A stretch of 64,000 nt of DNA from Telluria beijingensis (GTDB taxonomy: Bacteria; Pseudomonadota; Gammaproteobacteria; Burkholderiales; Burkholderiaceae_D). Both the position numbers and the translations under genes were made by a program. Below the pieces are notes generated by a model that was not told the DNA's origin, made no database searches, and saw only the letters and a program-made list of their open reading frames with translations. Location: assembly GCF_030770395.1 (NCBI RefSeq), contig NZ_CP132480.1, positions 3,069,387-3,133,386 on the forward strand. Reading direction: 5' to 3'. Of the stretch, positions 46,111 through 56,936 are shown piece by piece. The number at the start of each line of letters is the position of its first letter. The first letter of the stretch is position 1.

Positions 46111-47757
46111 TCAAACCGCTTTCGTGCGTAATTTAAACCGTTGCAGTTTACCGGTTTCGGTCCGCGGCAGCTGTTCCGTAAACAGAATCGCGCGCGGGTA
46201 TTTATACGGCGCGATCTGGCGCTTCACGAACTCCTGCAACTGGTGCGCCAGGTCGTCGGTCCCGACATGGCCCGCGCGCAGCACCACGTGCGCCTCGACC
46301 ACCTGCCCACGCACCGGGTCGGCCCGCCCCACCACCCCGCATTCGGCCACCGCCGGATGGTGCAGCAGCGCTTCTTCGACTTCGGCGCCGGCGATGTTGT
46401 AGCCGGACGAGATGATCATGTCGTCCAGCCGCGAGCGGTAATAGAAATAGCCGTCTTCGTCCATCTCGTAGGCGTCGCCGGTCAGGTTCCAGCCATCCTG
46501 CACATAGTCGCGCTGGCGCTCGTCGGCCAGGTAGCGGCAGCCGGTCGGGCCCTTCACGGCCAGCCGCCCGATCACGCCCGGTCCCAGGCGCCGGCCCAGG
46601 CCATCGACGATGCAGGCCTGGTAGCCCGGCACCGGCTTGCCGGTGGCTCCGGGACGGATGTCGTCGCCCGCGCTCGAGATGAAGATGTGCAGCAGTTCGG
46701 TCGCGCCGATCCCGTCGATCATGGCCAGCCCGGTCGCCGCCTGCCAGGCTTCGCGCGTCGCCACCGGCAAGGCCTCGCCGGCCGACACGCTGGCGCGCAG
46801 GCTCGACAGGTCGGCCTGGCCGGCCTGCGCCGCCATCTGCCGGTAGAAGGTCGGCGCCGTGAAGCACACGGTGGCGCGGTGTTCGGCGATCGCGGCGAGC
46901 AGCGTGTCGGGCGTGAGCTTCTCGATCAGCACCCCGCAAGCGCCCACCCGCAGCGGAAACAGCAGCAGGCCGCCCAGCCCGAACGTAAACGCCAGCGGCG
47001 GCGTGCCAATGAACACGTCATCCGCCCGCGAACGCAGGATCGAGCGCGGGAAGCAGTCGCAGATCGCCAGCAGGTCGCGGTGGAAGTGCATGGTCCCTTT
47101 CGGGATGCCCGTGGTGCCGGACGTGAAGCCGATCAGGCAGACGTCGTCCAGCGCCGTGTCGGCGGCGGCGAACGGCGCGTCGTGGCGCGCCATGCGCGGC
47201 TCCAGCGCGTTCGGCAGGTTCGACACATTTGGCGCAGGGTCGTCGAACACCAGCACCGGCACGCTCAAGCCGAGCGTCTCGATCTCGCCAACCAGGGCGC
47301 CGGCGCACAGCACAGCGTTGACCTGCGCCTTGTCGGCGATGGCGCCGAGTTCGCGTGCGCGCAGCAGCGGCATGGTGGGCACCGCGATGTAGCCGGCCTT
47401 GATCACGCCCAGGATGCAGGCCGCCATCGTCAAGCAGTTGGCGCCGCGCACCAGCACCCGGTTGCCGGTGACCAGGCCCAGGTCGTGGCGCAGCACGTGG
47501 GCGATGCGGTCGACCCGCGCCAGCAGTTCGGCATAGGTCAGCCGCTCGCGCGCGCCGATCAGCGCCGTGCGTCCACCCCAGCCGCGCGCGACGGCGCCGT
47601 CGAGCAGTTCGGCGACGCAGTTCAGACGTGGCGGGTAATGCAGTTCGGGCAGGTCGAACAGGAATTGCGGCCAGGCGTGCGCCGGCGGCAGGTTGGCGCG
47701 GGCGAAGCCGTCGGCGTGGCCGGATGGCGACAGCGGAGCGAAGGTGGCGTCGTTCAT
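46111..47757 (-). CDS. Benzoate/2-aminobenzoate-CoA ligase-like acyl-CoA synthetase
   Basis: A 548-residue ANL-superfamily ligase that adenylates a carboxylic acid and forms a CoA thioester. Motifs: CLIGFTSGTTGIPKGTMHFH (P-loop), GTPPLAFTFGLGGLLLFPL, SAGEALPVATREAW, GIGATELLHIFIS, LTGDAYEMDEDGYFYYRSRL, DDMIISSGYNIAGAEVEEAL and PRTETGKLQRFKL with the catalytic Lys. The pattern ATELLHIFIS and the MarR neighbour resemble 2-aminobenzoate/benzoate-CoA ligases. No ring-cleavage genes accompany it in the window, so the aromatic substrate is inferred. Confidence 0.9.
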   Translation of the reverse strand: MNDATFAPLSPSGHADGFARANLPPAHAWPQFLFDLPELHYPPRLNCVAELLDGAVARGWGGRTALIGARERLTYAELLARVDRIAHVLRHDLGLVTGNRVLVRGANCLTMAACILGVIKAGYIAVPTMPLLRARELGAIADKAQVNAVLCAGALVGEIETLGLSVPVLVFDDPAPNVSNLPNALEPRMARHDAPFAAADTALDDVCLIGFTSGTTGIPKGTMHFHRDLLAICDCFPRSILRSRADDVFIGTPPLAFTFGLGGLLLFPLRVGACGVLIEKLTPDTLLAAIAEHRATVCFTAPTFYRQMAAQAGQADLSSLRASVSAGEALPVATREAWQAATGLAMIDGIGATELLHIFISSAGDDIRPGATGKPVPGYQACIVDGLGRRLGPGVIGRLAVKGPTGCRYLADERQRDYVQDGWNLTGDAYEMDEDGYFYYRSRLDDMIISSGYNIAGAEVEEALLHHPAVAECGVVGRADPVRGQVVEAHVVLRAGHVGTDDLAHQLQEFVKRQIAPYKYPRAILFTEQLPRTETGKLQRFKLRTKAV

Positions 47758-47898
47758 GAATGGTCCCGAGCGTTGATCAAGGCGTGGACAAGCGGGTGAA
47801 ACGAGGCGACGACCCGATGATTCCTCAAGCGGCGATCCAGGGATACTTTAAATCTAAAGCAACCCAGCGGCAAGCGGATTCGCGGCCTCTCCTTGCGC

Positions 47899-48597
47899 TC
47901 AGCCGCATGCCGCGCGTTCGGCCTGGCGCGCGACCGCCGCGCTGGCGACGCCCAGTGCCGCCAGCACCTGGTCGGGCTCCGGACTGCGCGCCTCGGCCAC
48001 GCGCGCCAGCGCCGTGGCGGCGGCGTACAGGCCGAGCGTCTTGCAGCCTTCGCGCAGGCGGTTCAGGCGCGCCTGCGCGCCTTCGTCGTTCGCCGGCGGC
48101 TCGCGCATCGCCACCTGCAGCTGGCGCGCCAGGCCGTCCAGGTAGAGCCGCAGGCGCGCATGGTCGATGCCGAGCCGGCGCGCCACTTCGTGCGGGGCCT
48201 CGTCCGGCGTCTCCTCGGCCGCGGGAGCAGCCGGGAACAGGCGCTCGAACTGGGCGCGCACGTCGTCCTGGCGGAACGGCTTGACGATGTAGCCGCTGGC
48301 GCCCAGCGCCGCCGCCTCGCCCTGGGTGACGGCGTCGGAGGCGGCCGAGACCAGCACGAAGGGCAGCGTCGCCATGCGCGCGTCGGCGCGCACCCGCTGC
48401 AGCAGCTCCAGGCCGGACAGGTGCGGCATGCGCAGGTCGCAGAATACGATGCCGGGCCGCAGGCCGGCTTCCAGCTGGCGCCAGGCGTCGGCGCCGTCCT
48501 CCGCTTCCAGGATCGCATGGCTGCCGCAGCTGTCGACCAGATGCATCAGCATCATGCGCGCCACGATGTCGTCGTCCACTACCAGCACCTTCATCAA
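47899..48597 (-). CDS. Response regulator (REC plus C-terminal helical domain)
   Basis: A 232-residue protein. Receiver domain at residues 1-120: VLVVDDDIVARMMLMHLVD (acidic pocket), phospho-acceptor Asp in GIVFCDLRMPHLSGLELL, Ser/Ala at VLVSAASD and Lys in YIVKPFRQDD. The remaining 110 residues are helical with no recognisable DNA-binding motif (RRLGIDHARLRLYLDGLARQ). It lies 50 bases downstream of the giant hybrid kinase on the same strand and probably receives phosphate from it. Confidence 0.92.
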   Translation of the reverse strand: MMKVLVVDDDIVARMMLMHLVDSCGSHAILEAEDGADAWRQLEAGLRPGIVFCDLRMPHLSGLELLQRVRADARMATLPFVLVSAASDAVTQGEAAALGASGYIVKPFRQDDVRAQFERLFPAAPAAEETPDEAPHEVARRLGIDHARLRLYLDGLARQLQVAMREPPANDEGAQARLNRLREGCKTLGLYAAATALARVAEARSPEPDQVLAALGVASAAVARQAERAACG

Positions 48598-48647
48598 CTC
48601 TCCGCCAGATCGTTCAAACCTGCATTATATAAGCAGCCGTTACAGCA

Positions 48648-51600
48648 TCAGTGTGACTGGAAGGCGTCCAGCAGCGCATGCAGGCGCGGCAGGCCGTCAT
48701 GCAGGCGCGCATGGTCGCCGTCGTCGGCCGCCGCTTCCAGCTCGCCGCACAGGGCCGCGAGTTCCGGTTCGGCCAGGTGGCCGGCGCTGCCGCGCAGGCC
48801 GTGCAGGATGCGGCCGGCCGCATCCAGGTCGTTTGACGCGACCGCGGCCGCCAGCTCGCGGCGCCGGCGCGGCAGGTCGGCGCCGAAGGCGGCGCGCAGG
48901 CGCGCGGCCAGCGGTTCGCCGTTGGCCGCTGGGGCCGGGGTCGGCGCTGCCGGCGGCTCGGACTCGTCGAAGGTCACCTCGAACATCGCGTCTAGCGCCG
49001 CCATGGCCTGGGCGCGGCTGTCGGCGGCGCGCTGGTCGGCCGACTCCGGCGCCGGCATGGGCTCGAGCGCCAGGCCGCGCTGCAGCTGGCGCTCGATCGC
49101 GCGCGCCAGTTGCATGTGCAGCGTCGCCTCGTCGATCGGCTTGGTCAGGAAGGCATCCATGCCGCAGGCCAGGTAGCGCGAACGGTCCTCGTCGCTGGCG
49201 TTCGCGGTCAGCGCCACGATCATCACGTGCTGGTCGAGTACCGGCGTGTCCAGCGAGCCGCCGGCGCGGATCAGGCGGGTGGCGCTGGCGCCGTCCATCT
49301 CGGGCATGCGGCCATCCATCAGCACCAGGTCGTAGCGCTTGCGGGCGCAGGCGGCGACCGCTTCCACGCCGTTGTCGACGATGTCGATCTCGTGCCCCAT
49401 CTCCTCGACCATCAGGCGCGCGATGATCTGGTTGGTCGGGAAGTCCTCGGCGCACAACACCCTGAGGCGGTGGCTGTGCGGCGCGCGCGGCGCCTGCTCG
49501 GCGTGGGCCGGCTCAACGCCGTCCGGCAGCGGCAGCAGCACGCTGAACACGCTGCCCTTGCTTTCCTCGCTGTTGACGCCGATCGTGCCGCCCATCAGCT
49601 CCACCAGCTGGCGGCAGATCGCCAGTCCCAGGCCGGTGCCGCCGTAGCGGCGCGTGGTGGTGCTGTCGGCCTGCTCGAACTTCTGGAACAGGCGCGGCAG
49701 CGCCGCGGCCGGGATGCCGATGCCGGTGTCGCGCACCGTGAAGCGGATCATGTGCATGCCTGGCGGCCGGTCCTGGTCGTCAGGCCGGCATTCCACCTGC
49801 ACCGTCACGCTGCCCGATTTGGTGAACTTGAAGGCATTGCCGATCAGGTTGACCAGCACCTGGCGCACGCGGGTCGGGTCGCCCACCAGGTAGCGCGGCA
49901 CGTCGTCGGCCACGTCCACCCTGAACTCCAGGCTGTGGCCGGCCGCCTGCTGCTGGAACAGGCTGGCCACGTTGCGCATATTGGCGTGCAGGTCGAAGTC
50001 GATCCGCTCGACGGTCAGCTTGCCGGCCTCGATCTTCGAGAAGTCGAGCAGGTCGTTGATGATCGCCAGCAGCGCCTCGGCATTGGCCTGGCCGCGCAGG
50101 ATCTGTTCGCGCGTATTGTCCTTGAGCGCCAGGTCGCGCAGCGCGAAGCCGAGCATGCCGATCACGCCGGCCAGCGGGGTGCGCATCTCGTGGCTCATAT
50201 TGGCCAGGAATTCCGATTTCTGGCGCGTCGCGTCCTCGGCGCGCTCCTTCGCCTGGCGCAGGAATTCCTCGTTCTCCTGCAGCGCGCGGTAGGCGCGCGC
50301 CAGCTCGTTGCTCTGGTGGCGTCCGCGCCGCTCCTGCTCGCGCAATTCCTGGGTCTGGAGTTCGAGCATGCGGTTCTGCTGCTCCACCTGCTCGGTGCGC
50401 GCACTGACCTGGCGCTCCAGCCGCTCTTTCTGGCGCCGCAGGCCGGCAAAGCGCATGCGCAGGCCGACATAAACCGCGCCGCAGGCCGCCAGGATCATGC
50501 CGATCCTGGCCCAGGGCGTGCCCCACGGCGGCGGCTCGATGGTCAGCGCCAGCGCCGCCACGTCCTCGCTCCAAACCTCGTCCTTGTTGGCGGCGCGCAC
50601 CCGGAACACGTAGGTGCCGGGATCGAGGTTGGTATAGGTGGCGAAGCGCTGCTCGGCGCCGGCATTCACCCAGCCCTGGTCGAAGCCGTCCAGGCGGTAG
50701 GCGAACTTGTTGCGCTCGGGCGCGGCAAAGTGCAGCGCCGCGAATTCGAGCGTGATCACGGCGGCGTCGGCCGGCAGGGTCACGGCGCTGGCGTTCTCGA
50801 TCGGTCCCGGCAGCAGGCCGGGGAACACCTGGTCCAGCGGCCGGTTATAGACCTGCAGCCCGGTGATCACGGGACGCGGCGCGATGCGGTTGTCGCGGAT
50901 CGCGCGCGGATCGAAGGCGGTGATGCCGTTGAAGCCGCCGAAGTACAGGGTGCCGTCGCTCGTCCTGAGGACCGCGGCGTCGAAGAAGGCGCCCTCGGTG
51001 ATGCCGTCGGCCGCCGTGTAGCTGCGCCACCTGCCGCTGGCCGGGTCGAAGCTCGAGATGCCGCTCGCGGTGCTGGCCCAGATGCGGCCATCCTGGTCTT
51101 CCACGATCGCCGCCACCGCATCGTCCACCAGGCCGTCGCGCGTGGTGTAGCGGGTGAAGGCCAGCGCGCCGTCGGGGCCGGTCACCATGCGATTCAGGCC
51201 AACGGCGGTGCCGATCCAGATGTCGCCGCGGCTGTCTTCCATCAGGTGGTGTACCTCGTCGTGGCTGATGCTGTTGGGGTCATAGGGATCGTGGCGGAAG
51301 TGGCGGAAGCGGCCGCTGGCGCGGTCCAGCAGGTCGAGGCCGGCGAAGGTGCCGACCCAGAAGCGGCCGTGGCGGTCTTCCAGCATCGGCCGCGCGATGT
51401 CGTCCGACAGGCTGGTGAACCTGGCCGGGTCGTGGCGGTAGCTGATCACGTCATGCGTTCGCGGGTCGAGCCGGTGCATGCCGCCGCGGGTCGTGATCCA
51501 GATGCCGCCTTCGCGGTCGACCAGCATCGCGCGCACATTGTTGGCGTCGGCGTCGCCCGGCAGCGTCATGCGCCGGAAGCGGCGCGCCTGCGGATCGAAA

Positions 51601-52916
51601 GAAGTGATGCCGGAGCGGCTGCCGATCCACAGCAGGCCGGCATGGTCGCGCACGATGGCGGCCGCCGGCACGTCGACCAGGCTGTTGGGGTCGTCCTTCC
51701 GGTGGCGGAATACCTCGGCCTTGCCGCTCGAGGGATCGTAAAGGTGCAAGGCGGTGGCCGAGCCCACCCATAGCCGCTCGCCGTCCTGCAGCAGCGCGCG
51801 CACCTTGTTGTCGGCCAGCGAGTCGCTCGCGCCGGGCCGCGCGTTCAGGCGCGCGAAGCCGCCGCTGCCCAGGTCCACGCGCGACACCCCGCCATACCAG
51901 GTGCCGGCCCAGAAGGTGCCGACCCGGTCGCGGTACAGGGCCGAGACGTAGTTGTCCACCAGGCTGTGGCGGTCGGTGACGACATTGCGGAAGGCGTCGA
52001 AGCGCTCGCGGTCGGCGCGCCAGCGCAGCAGCCCGTCCTCGTGCTTGCCGGCCCACACCGTGCCGTCGGCATCCTGGTACAGGGTGGTGATCCAGGCCGC
52101 GCCGATGCCCTCCCCCGGCCCGAAGCCGCGCACGCTGCCCGCATCCAGCCCGCGCAGCGCGCGCCGTTCCAGCCCGCCAAAACGGCCGATCCACAGGCGC
52201 TGCTCGCTGTCGACCAGCAGCGCATGCACCGGCCGCGCGCGCGAATCCAGGTGCGTCGGATGGTGTTCGACGGTCTTGCGGTCCGGGGCCAGGCTGTCGA
52301 GTCCGGCCGCGGTCCCGATCCACAGCCGGCCGTCGGCGTCCAGCGCCAGCGCCTGGATGCCGTCGTCGCGCAGGGTCCGCACGTCATTCGGCACGTGGTG
52401 CCAGACCGTGAACCTGCCGGTCTCGGTATCGAAGTGCTGCAGGCCGTCGGCGGTGCCGATCCACAGGCCATCGCCGCCGTCGCCGACCATGGCCCGGATC
52501 TGGCGGTTGCCGGTGCCGCGCCGCGCCGGCTCGTGCGGGACGTACAGGGTGAAGCTGCGGGTGGCGGGGTCGTAGCGATTCAGGCCGCCGTCGGTGCCCA
52601 GCCACATGCGGCCATGCCGGTCCAGGTGCAGCACCCGCACCCAGTTGCTGGCCAGGCTGCGCGGATTGCCGATCTCGCTGCGGTAGTTCACGAAACGGTA
52701 GCCGTCATAGCGCGCCAGGCCGGACTGGGTGCCGAACCACATGAAGCCGTCGCGGTCCTGGACCATCGCCAGGATCGATTCCTGCGGCAGGCCCTGTTGC
52801 ACCGACAGGTGCTCGAAGCGCAGGGTCGGCTCGGGCGCGGCCGCGTGCAGGGGCAACGCCTGCGGCAGCGCCAGGACCAGCACCAGCAGCGACAGGAAGA
52901 GGCGCAGCATGTTCAT
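48648..52916 (-). CDS. Hybrid sensor kinase: two-component propeller, HisKA/HATPase, REC and Hpt
   Basis: A 1422-residue one-protein phosphorelay. Signal peptide to about LHAAA (25). A periplasmic region of about 700 residues of repeated propeller units ([20 protein letters not shown] and many WIGT-x2-GL repeats) is followed by a Y_Y_Y domain ([18 protein letters not shown]) and one membrane helix ([20 protein letters not shown]). A coiled coil leads to HisKA ([20 protein letters not shown]), HATPase ([33 protein letters not shown]), REC (Asp in [15 protein letters not shown]) and Hpt ([13 protein letters not shown]). Such propeller sensors usually detect oligosaccharides. The ATG overlaps the patatin stop (ATGA). 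Signal and targets unknown. Confidence 0.94.
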   Translation of the reverse strand: MNMLRLFLSLLVLVLALPQALPLHAAAPEPTLRFEHLSVQQGLPQESILAMVQDRDGFMWFGTQSGLARYDGYRFVNYRSEIGNPRSLASNWVRVLHLDRHGRMWLGTDGGLNRYDPATRSFTLYVPHEPARRGTGNRQIRAMVGDGGDGLWIGTADGLQHFDTETGRFTVWHHVPNDVRTLRDDGIQALALDADGRLWIGTAAGLDSLAPDRKTVEHHPTHLDSRARPVHALLVDSEQRLWIGRFGGLERRALRGLDAGSVRGFGPGEGIGAAWITTLYQDADGTVWAGKHEDGLLRWRADRERFDAFRNVVTDRHSLVDNYVSALYRDRVGTFWAGTWYGGVSRVDLGSGGFARLNARPGASDSLADNKVRALLQDGERLWVGSATALHLYDPSSGKAEVFRHRKDDPNSLVDVPAAAIVRDHAGLLWIGSRSGITSFDPQARRFRRMTLPGDADANNVRAMLVDREGGIWITTRGGMHRLDPRTHDVISYRHDPARFTSLSDDIARPMLEDRHGRFWVGTFAGLDLLDRASGRFRHFRHDPYDPNSISHDEVHHLMEDSRGDIWIGTAVGLNRMVTGPDGALAFTRYTTRDGLVDDAVAAIVEDQDGRIWASTASGISSFDPASGRWRSYTAADGITEGAFFDAAVLRTSDGTLYFGGFNGITAFDPRAIRDNRIAPRPVITGLQVYNRPLDQVFPGLLPGPIENASAVTLPADAAVITLEFAALHFAAPERNKFAYRLDGFDQGWVNAGAEQRFATYTNLDPGTYVFRVRAANKDEVWSEDVAALALTIEPPPWGTPWARIGMILAACGAVYVGLRMRFAGLRRQKERLERQVSARTEQVEQQNRMLELQTQELREQERRGRHQSNELARAYRALQENEEFLRQAKERAEDATRQKSEFLANMSHEMRTPLAGVIGMLGFALRDLALKDNTREQILRGQANAEALLAIINDLLDFSKIEAGKLTVERIDFDLHANMRNVASLFQQQAAGHSLEFRVDVADDVPRYLVGDPTRVRQVLVNLIGNAFKFTKSGSVTVQVECRPDDQDRPPGMHMIRFTVRDTGIGIPAAALPRLFQKFEQADSTTTRRYGGTGLGLAICRQLVELMGGTIGVNSEESKGSVFSVLLPLPDGVEPAHAEQAPRAPHSHRLRVLCAEDFPTNQIIARLMVEEMGHEIDIVDNGVEAVAACARKRYDLVLMDGRMPEMDGASATRLIRAGGSLDTPVLDQHVMIVALTANASDEDRSRYLACGMDAFLTKPIDEATLHMQLARAIERQLQRGLALEPMPAPESADQRAADSRAQAMAALDAMFEVTFDESEPPAAPTPAPAANGEPLAARLRAAFGADLPRRRRELAAAVASNDLDAAGRILHGLRGSAGHLAEPELAALCGELEAAADDGDHARLHDGLPRLHALLDAFQSH

Positions 52917-54082
52917 GGGGCGAAGAATTCCAGCACGTCGGCGCGCCGCGCCAGGGTGTCGTGTTCGCCCAACCGGATCAGTTCGCGCGTATAGCTGGCC
53001 TCGAACAGCAGGTAGGACGCCAGCGCCGCGCCGCGCGTCTCGAGCGCGCCCAGCGCCCCGAGCAGCGTGCGCACCGGCGCCGGCAGGCTGGCCGTGTGGC
53101 GGGCGGCGATGTCGTCCAGCGGCTCGGAGGGGGCGATGGTGAGCAGGTCCACCTGGCGTAGCGGCATGGTGGCGCGCACCTCGAGGGGAATGCGCGCCAG
53201 CGTATGGTTCACCCGCTGCAGGCGCTCGACGTCGGCCGCCAGGCTGTCGAGGAAGATCGAGGACAGCGCATGGCCGGCCACCTGCGCCAGGCTCGGATAA
53301 CCTGCCTGGGCCGGCTCGAGCGAAGCCGGCTCGCCCATGCGGCCGGCGCCGACCACCAGCACCCGGGTGGCGCCCAGGTGGATGGCGGGCGCGATCGGCG
53401 CCGCCTGGCGCATCGAGCCGTCGCCGCAGAATTCGCGATGGCCGGCCAGGTACAGCGGCACGGCCGGGAACACGAAGGGGATGGCGCTCGAGGCCAGCAG
53501 GTGCTCGACCCCGATCTGGGTGGGCAGCGCCATGCGCTGGTGGCGCACCCAGGGTTCGACGCGGGCCGCGCTCTGGTAGAAGGTCAGGTGGTGGCCGCTG
53601 CTGTACGAGGACGCGGTGATGGCCAGCGCGTGCAGGCGGCCGCTCTCCAGGTTGGCGTCCAGGCGCGGCAGGTCGAGCGCGCGGTGCAGCAGGCCGGCCA
53701 GCGGCGTGTTGTCGAGCAGCGAACGGGGCGGCGCGGCATGCCATTTGCGCAGCAGCCAGCCGAACGACAGCAGCGACAGCCAGCGCGCGCCGGAGCGCAG
53801 CACGGCCAGCGAATCGGCGCGGTAGACGGCGTGCGTGACCACGTTTTCCCACACCGCCAGCAGGCCGCGCACGCCGCCGGCGAAGTTGTCGGCGCGGCAG
53901 GCCAGCGCGGTCGCGTTCAGGGCGCCGGCCGAAGTGCCGCAGATGATGTCGAACGGCGAATACGCGGCCGGCCGCCCGGCATCCTGCAGGATGCGCGAGA
54001 TCGCATGCAGGACCCCGGCCTGGTAGGCGGCGCGCGCTCCTCCCCCCGTCAGGATCAATCCGGTTTTCTGTTCGCTATCCAC
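52913..54082 (-). CDS. Patatin-like phospholipase
   Basis: A 389-residue lipid acyl hydrolase. It begins [20 protein letters not shown], the oxyanion-hole glycines, then the nucleophile elbow [17 protein letters not shown] (G-T-S-A-G) and the catalytic Asp in [14 protein letters not shown] (D-G-x). I chose the GTG at 54080-54082 because it directly precedes the conserved start; the frame is open upstream but without family features, and would overlap ggt. No strong ribosome site is seen. Couples to the sensor kinase gene by a 4-base overlap. Confidence 0.87.
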   Translation of the reverse strand: MDSEQKTGLILTGGGARAAYQAGVLHAISRILQDAGRPAAYSPFDIICGTSAGALNATALACRADNFAGGVRGLLAVWENVVTHAVYRADSLAVLRSGARWLSLLSFGWLLRKWHAAPPRSLLDNTPLAGLLHRALDLPRLDANLESGRLHALAITASSYSSGHHLTFYQSAARVEPWVRHQRMALPTQIGVEHLLASSAIPFVFPAVPLYLAGHREFCGDGSMRQAAPIAPAIHLGATRVLVVGAGRMGEPASLEPAQAGYPSLAQVAGHALSSIFLDSLAADVERLQRVNHTLARIPLEVRATMPLRQVDLLTIAPSEPLDDIAARHTASLPAPVRTLLGALGALETRGAALASYLLFEASYTRELIRLGEHDTLARRADVLEFFAP

Positions 54083-54177
54083 GGCGACAGGGTAGCAAAC
54101 TCTGCTTGTCTTGAGGCAAATAAGGGACAGGGAAAGCCATAAATTGTCGCGATCTGTCGCTTCCCTGCCCCACCCCT

Positions 54178-55953
54178 TCAGTCGCCTTTGGCGATACCCT
54201 CGCGGCGCGGGTCGGCGCCGCCGAACCACATCGGCACGCCGTGCACGCGGATGCGCTCGATGCCGTGCAGGCCCGAGGTCTGGTCGCTCACCCGGATCGC
54301 ATGGCCGCGCGCGCGCAGCACGTCCTGCGTGGCTTGCGGGAAGCGTCCGCGTTCGAGCTCGGTCGGGCCGTTGCGGCTGCCGAAATTGGGCAGCGCGATC
54401 GCCTGTTGCACGTTCAGGCCCCAGTCGAGGGTCCCGACCAGCACCTTGGCCACATAATTGATGATGGCCGGGCCGCCGGGAGAACCGACGGTCAGCACCA
54501 GCCGGCCACTCTCGCGCTCGAACACGATGGTCGGCGACATGGCGCTGCGCGGCCGTTTATTCGCCTCGACCCGGTTGGCCACCGGGCCGTCGGCATCACG
54601 CGCGCTGAACGAAAAATCGGTCAGCTGGTTGTTGAGGATGAAGCCGTCGACCATCTGGCGCGAACCGAAGGCGTCCTCGATGGTGGTCGTCATCGCCAGG
54701 CCGCGGCCGTCGGCGTCGACCACCGACAGGTGCGAGGTGGACGGCGTCTCGATCGCATTGTCCGTGCCCCAGGCGACGTCCATGCCCGGCGGCGTGCCGG
54801 CCTTCGCCTCGCCCATCGAATTGGCGCCGACCAGGGCCGCGCGCGCCTTCAGGTAGCCCTTGTCGACCAGGCTCGGGATGCCGCGGCCCGGCAGCGGCAC
54901 GAAATCGGTGTCGGCAGCGTAGCGGTTGCGGTCGGCGTAGGCCAGGCGCCCCACTTCGGAGAACAGGTGCACGGCCTGCGCGCCCGGCACGCCGTCTTTA
55001 GGCGCCAGCGCCTTCATGTCGAAGGTCTCGAACATGCCCAGCATCTGCGCCACCGCGATCCCGCCCGACGACGGCGGCGGCATGCCGCATACGGTGTACT
55101 GCCGGTAGTCGGTGCATACCGGCGTGCGCACCTTGGGCCGGTAGCCGGCGATGTCCTGCGCCGTCAACAGGCCGGGATTGGTCGGATGGCGCGCGACCTT
55201 CTCCGCGATATTGCGCGCGATGCGGCCGGTGTAGAACACGTTGGCGCCGCCCTCGGCGATCTCGCGCAAGGTCCTGGCCAGCGCCGGGTTCTTCAGGACA
55301 TGGCCGACCGGCCAGGCCTGGCCCTTGCTGTCGTAGAAGTAGGCCAGCGCCACCGGGTCCTTGCGCAGGTGGGTCTCGCCCGACAGCATCTTGTGCATGC
55401 GCGGGCTGACCGCGAAGCCCTGTTCCGACAGACGGATCGCCGGCTCGAACAGGGTTTTCCAGGGCAGCTTTCCGTGCTGGCGGTGGGCCAGTTCGAGCAT
55501 GCGCAGCACGCCCGGCGCGCCGACCGAGCGGCCGCCGACCACGCCCTCGGTGCGCGACAGCGGCGTGCCGTCCTTGTGTTCGAACAGGTGCTCGTCGGCT
55601 TTACCCGGCGCGGTCTCGCGGCCGTCGAAGGCCTGCGTCTGCTTGCCGTCGTAATGGACCATGAAGGCGCCGCCGCCGATGCCCGACGATTGCGGCTCGA
55701 CCAGCGTCAGCACCATCTGGGTCGCGATCGCGGCGTCGATCGCGCTGCCGCCGCGGCGCAGGATCTGGTAGCCGGCATCGACCGCCAGTGGATTGGCGGC
55801 GGCGACCATGTATTTCTGGGCCGGCCAGCCGGTCTTTTCCTGGAAACCGCTGGCCGCTTCCGGCGCGGCCTGCAAGGAATCCTGCGCGCCGGCAGGAAAA
55901 TTGAAAGCGCCGGCCAGGGCCAGGCCGAGTGCAAAGGTGCTGAACTGTTTCAA
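54178..55953 (-). CDS. ggt: Gamma-glutamyltransferase
   Basis: A 591-residue exported N-terminal-nucleophile hydrolase that splits gamma-glutamyl bonds such as that of glutathione. The TTG at 55951-55953 preceded by GGGAG at 6 bases starts a clean signal peptide (KQFSTFALGLALAGAFNFPA). Family blocks: AGYQILRRGGSAIDAAIATQ, SSGIGGGAFMVHYDG, ETAPGKA, GMPPPSSGGIAVAQML, and the autocleavage site TSHLSVVDADGRGLAMTTTI, where Thr becomes the catalytic residue. GSPGGPAIINYVAKVL is the glycine-rich loop. Full length. Likely periplasmic. Confidence 0.94.
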   Translation of the reverse strand: MKQFSTFALGLALAGAFNFPAGAQDSLQAAPEAASGFQEKTGWPAQKYMVAAANPLAVDAGYQILRRGGSAIDAAIATQMVLTLVEPQSSGIGGGAFMVHYDGKQTQAFDGRETAPGKADEHLFEHKDGTPLSRTEGVVGGRSVGAPGVLRMLELAHRQHGKLPWKTLFEPAIRLSEQGFAVSPRMHKMLSGETHLRKDPVALAYFYDSKGQAWPVGHVLKNPALARTLREIAEGGANVFYTGRIARNIAEKVARHPTNPGLLTAQDIAGYRPKVRTPVCTDYRQYTVCGMPPPSSGGIAVAQMLGMFETFDMKALAPKDGVPGAQAVHLFSEVGRLAYADRNRYAADTDFVPLPGRGIPSLVDKGYLKARAALVGANSMGEAKAGTPPGMDVAWGTDNAIETPSTSHLSVVDADGRGLAMTTTIEDAFGSRQMVDGFILNNQLTDFSFSARDADGPVANRVEANKRPRSAMSPTIVFERESGRLVLTVGSPGGPAIINYVAKVLVGTLDWGLNVQQAIALPNFGSRNGPTELERGRFPQATQDVLRARGHAIRVSDQTSGLHGIERIRVHGVPMWFGGADPRREGIAKGD

Positions 55954-56063
55954 GTGGATCTCCCAAAAGCCAACGGGCGCGCCGCCGCATGACAGCGGCG
56001 ACGCGCCCGACATCGCAACATGCTACCGCATGTCGCGCGAGCTTGCTTTCAGGACAATAGCTC

Positions 56064-56822
56064 TTACTTCGGCTGCATGCGGATCGCGCCGTCCAGGCGG
56101 ATCGTCTCGCCGTTGAGCATCACGTTCTCGATGATGGCCTTGGCCAGGTGGGCATACTCCTTCGGCAGGCCGAGGCGCGGCGGGAACGGCACCATCTTGC
56201 CCAGCGAATCGCGCACTTCCTGCGGCATGTTCATCAGCATCGGGGTCTCGAAGATGCCCGGCGCGATCGTCATCACGCGGATGCCGTTGCGGGCCAGGTC
56301 GCGCGCCATCGGCAGGGTCATGCCGGCCACGGCCGCTTTCGACGAGCCGTAGGCAGCCTGCCCCATCTGGCCGTCGAAGGCCGCGACCGAGGCGGTGTTG
56401 ATGATGACGCCGCGCTCGCCGTATTCGGCTTCTTCCGTCTTGCTCATGGCCTCGGCCGCCAGGCGCGCCATATTGAAGGTGCCGACCAGGTTGATGTTGA
56501 CGGCGCGCTGGAACACGTCCAGCGGATGCGGACCGTCCTTGCCGACGGTCTTGACGGCCGGCGCCACGCCGGCGCAGTTGACCAGGCCGCGCAGGTTGCC
56601 CAGGGCGACGGCGGTCTCGATCACGGCCTTGCCGTCCGCTTCCTGGGTGACGTCGCATTTGACGAACTGGCCACCGATTTCGGCCGCCAGTGCCTTGCCG
56701 GCTTCTTCCTGGACGTCGGCGATCACGACTTTCGCGCCGCCCTCCGCCAGCATGCGCGCGCTGGCCGCGCCCAGGCCCGAGGCGCCGCCGGTGACGATGA
56801 AGACGTTGTTCTGGATTTGCAT
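56064..56822 (-). CDS. SDR-family 3-hydroxyacyl-CoA dehydrogenase
   Basis: A 252-residue short-chain dehydrogenase. NAD site [33 protein letters not shown]; catalytic Ser in [16 protein letters not shown] and Tyr-x3-Lys in [30 protein letters not shown] closes the pocket. The pattern [10 protein letters not shown] and the long GVIINTAS segment match 3-hydroxyacyl-CoA dehydrogenases type 2, active in short-chain or branched fatty-acyl oxidation. A palindromic operator-like site sits upstream. Monocistronic as far as can be seen. Confidence 0.94.
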   Translation of the reverse strand: MQIQNNVFIVTGGASGLGAASARMLAEGGAKVVIADVQEEAGKALAAEIGGQFVKCDVTQEADGKAVIETAVALGNLRGLVNCAGVAPAVKTVGKDGPHPLDVFQRAVNINLVGTFNMARLAAEAMSKTEEAEYGERGVIINTASVAAFDGQMGQAAYGSSKAAVAGMTLPMARDLARNGIRVMTIAPGIFETPMLMNMPQEVRDSLGKMVPFPPRLGLPKEYAHLAKAIIENVMLNGETIRLDGAIRMQPK

Positions 56823-56861
56823 GGTGTGTCCCTTATAAAAGTTCTGTGTGCCGCATGTCTA

Positions 56862-56883
56862 ACGTTTACGTTTACGTAAACGT
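56862..56883. promoter_or_regulatory. Operator-like palindrome ACGTTTACGTAAACGT
   Basis: The 16-mer ACGTTTACGTAAACGT at 56868-56883 is perfectly palindromic and is preceded by another ACGTTT (56862-56867), giving overlapping 6-base-phased half sites. It lies 40-60 bases upstream of the dehydrogenase start (56822). Motifs of this type are reported for MerR-family regulators of branched-chain/fatty acid catabolism such as LiuR (from memory). Confidence 0.65.
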
Positions 56884-56936
56884 CAGCGCCAACCGACATT
56901 GTAGCGAACTTTTAAGCCGAACAACCATGCCTCAGG

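Noticed and set aside
48648..53852. A single 1734-residue protein extending the sensor kinase upstream
   Set aside because: The extra N-terminus is the patatin gene read in the wrong frame; the kinase has its own signal peptide at 52916.
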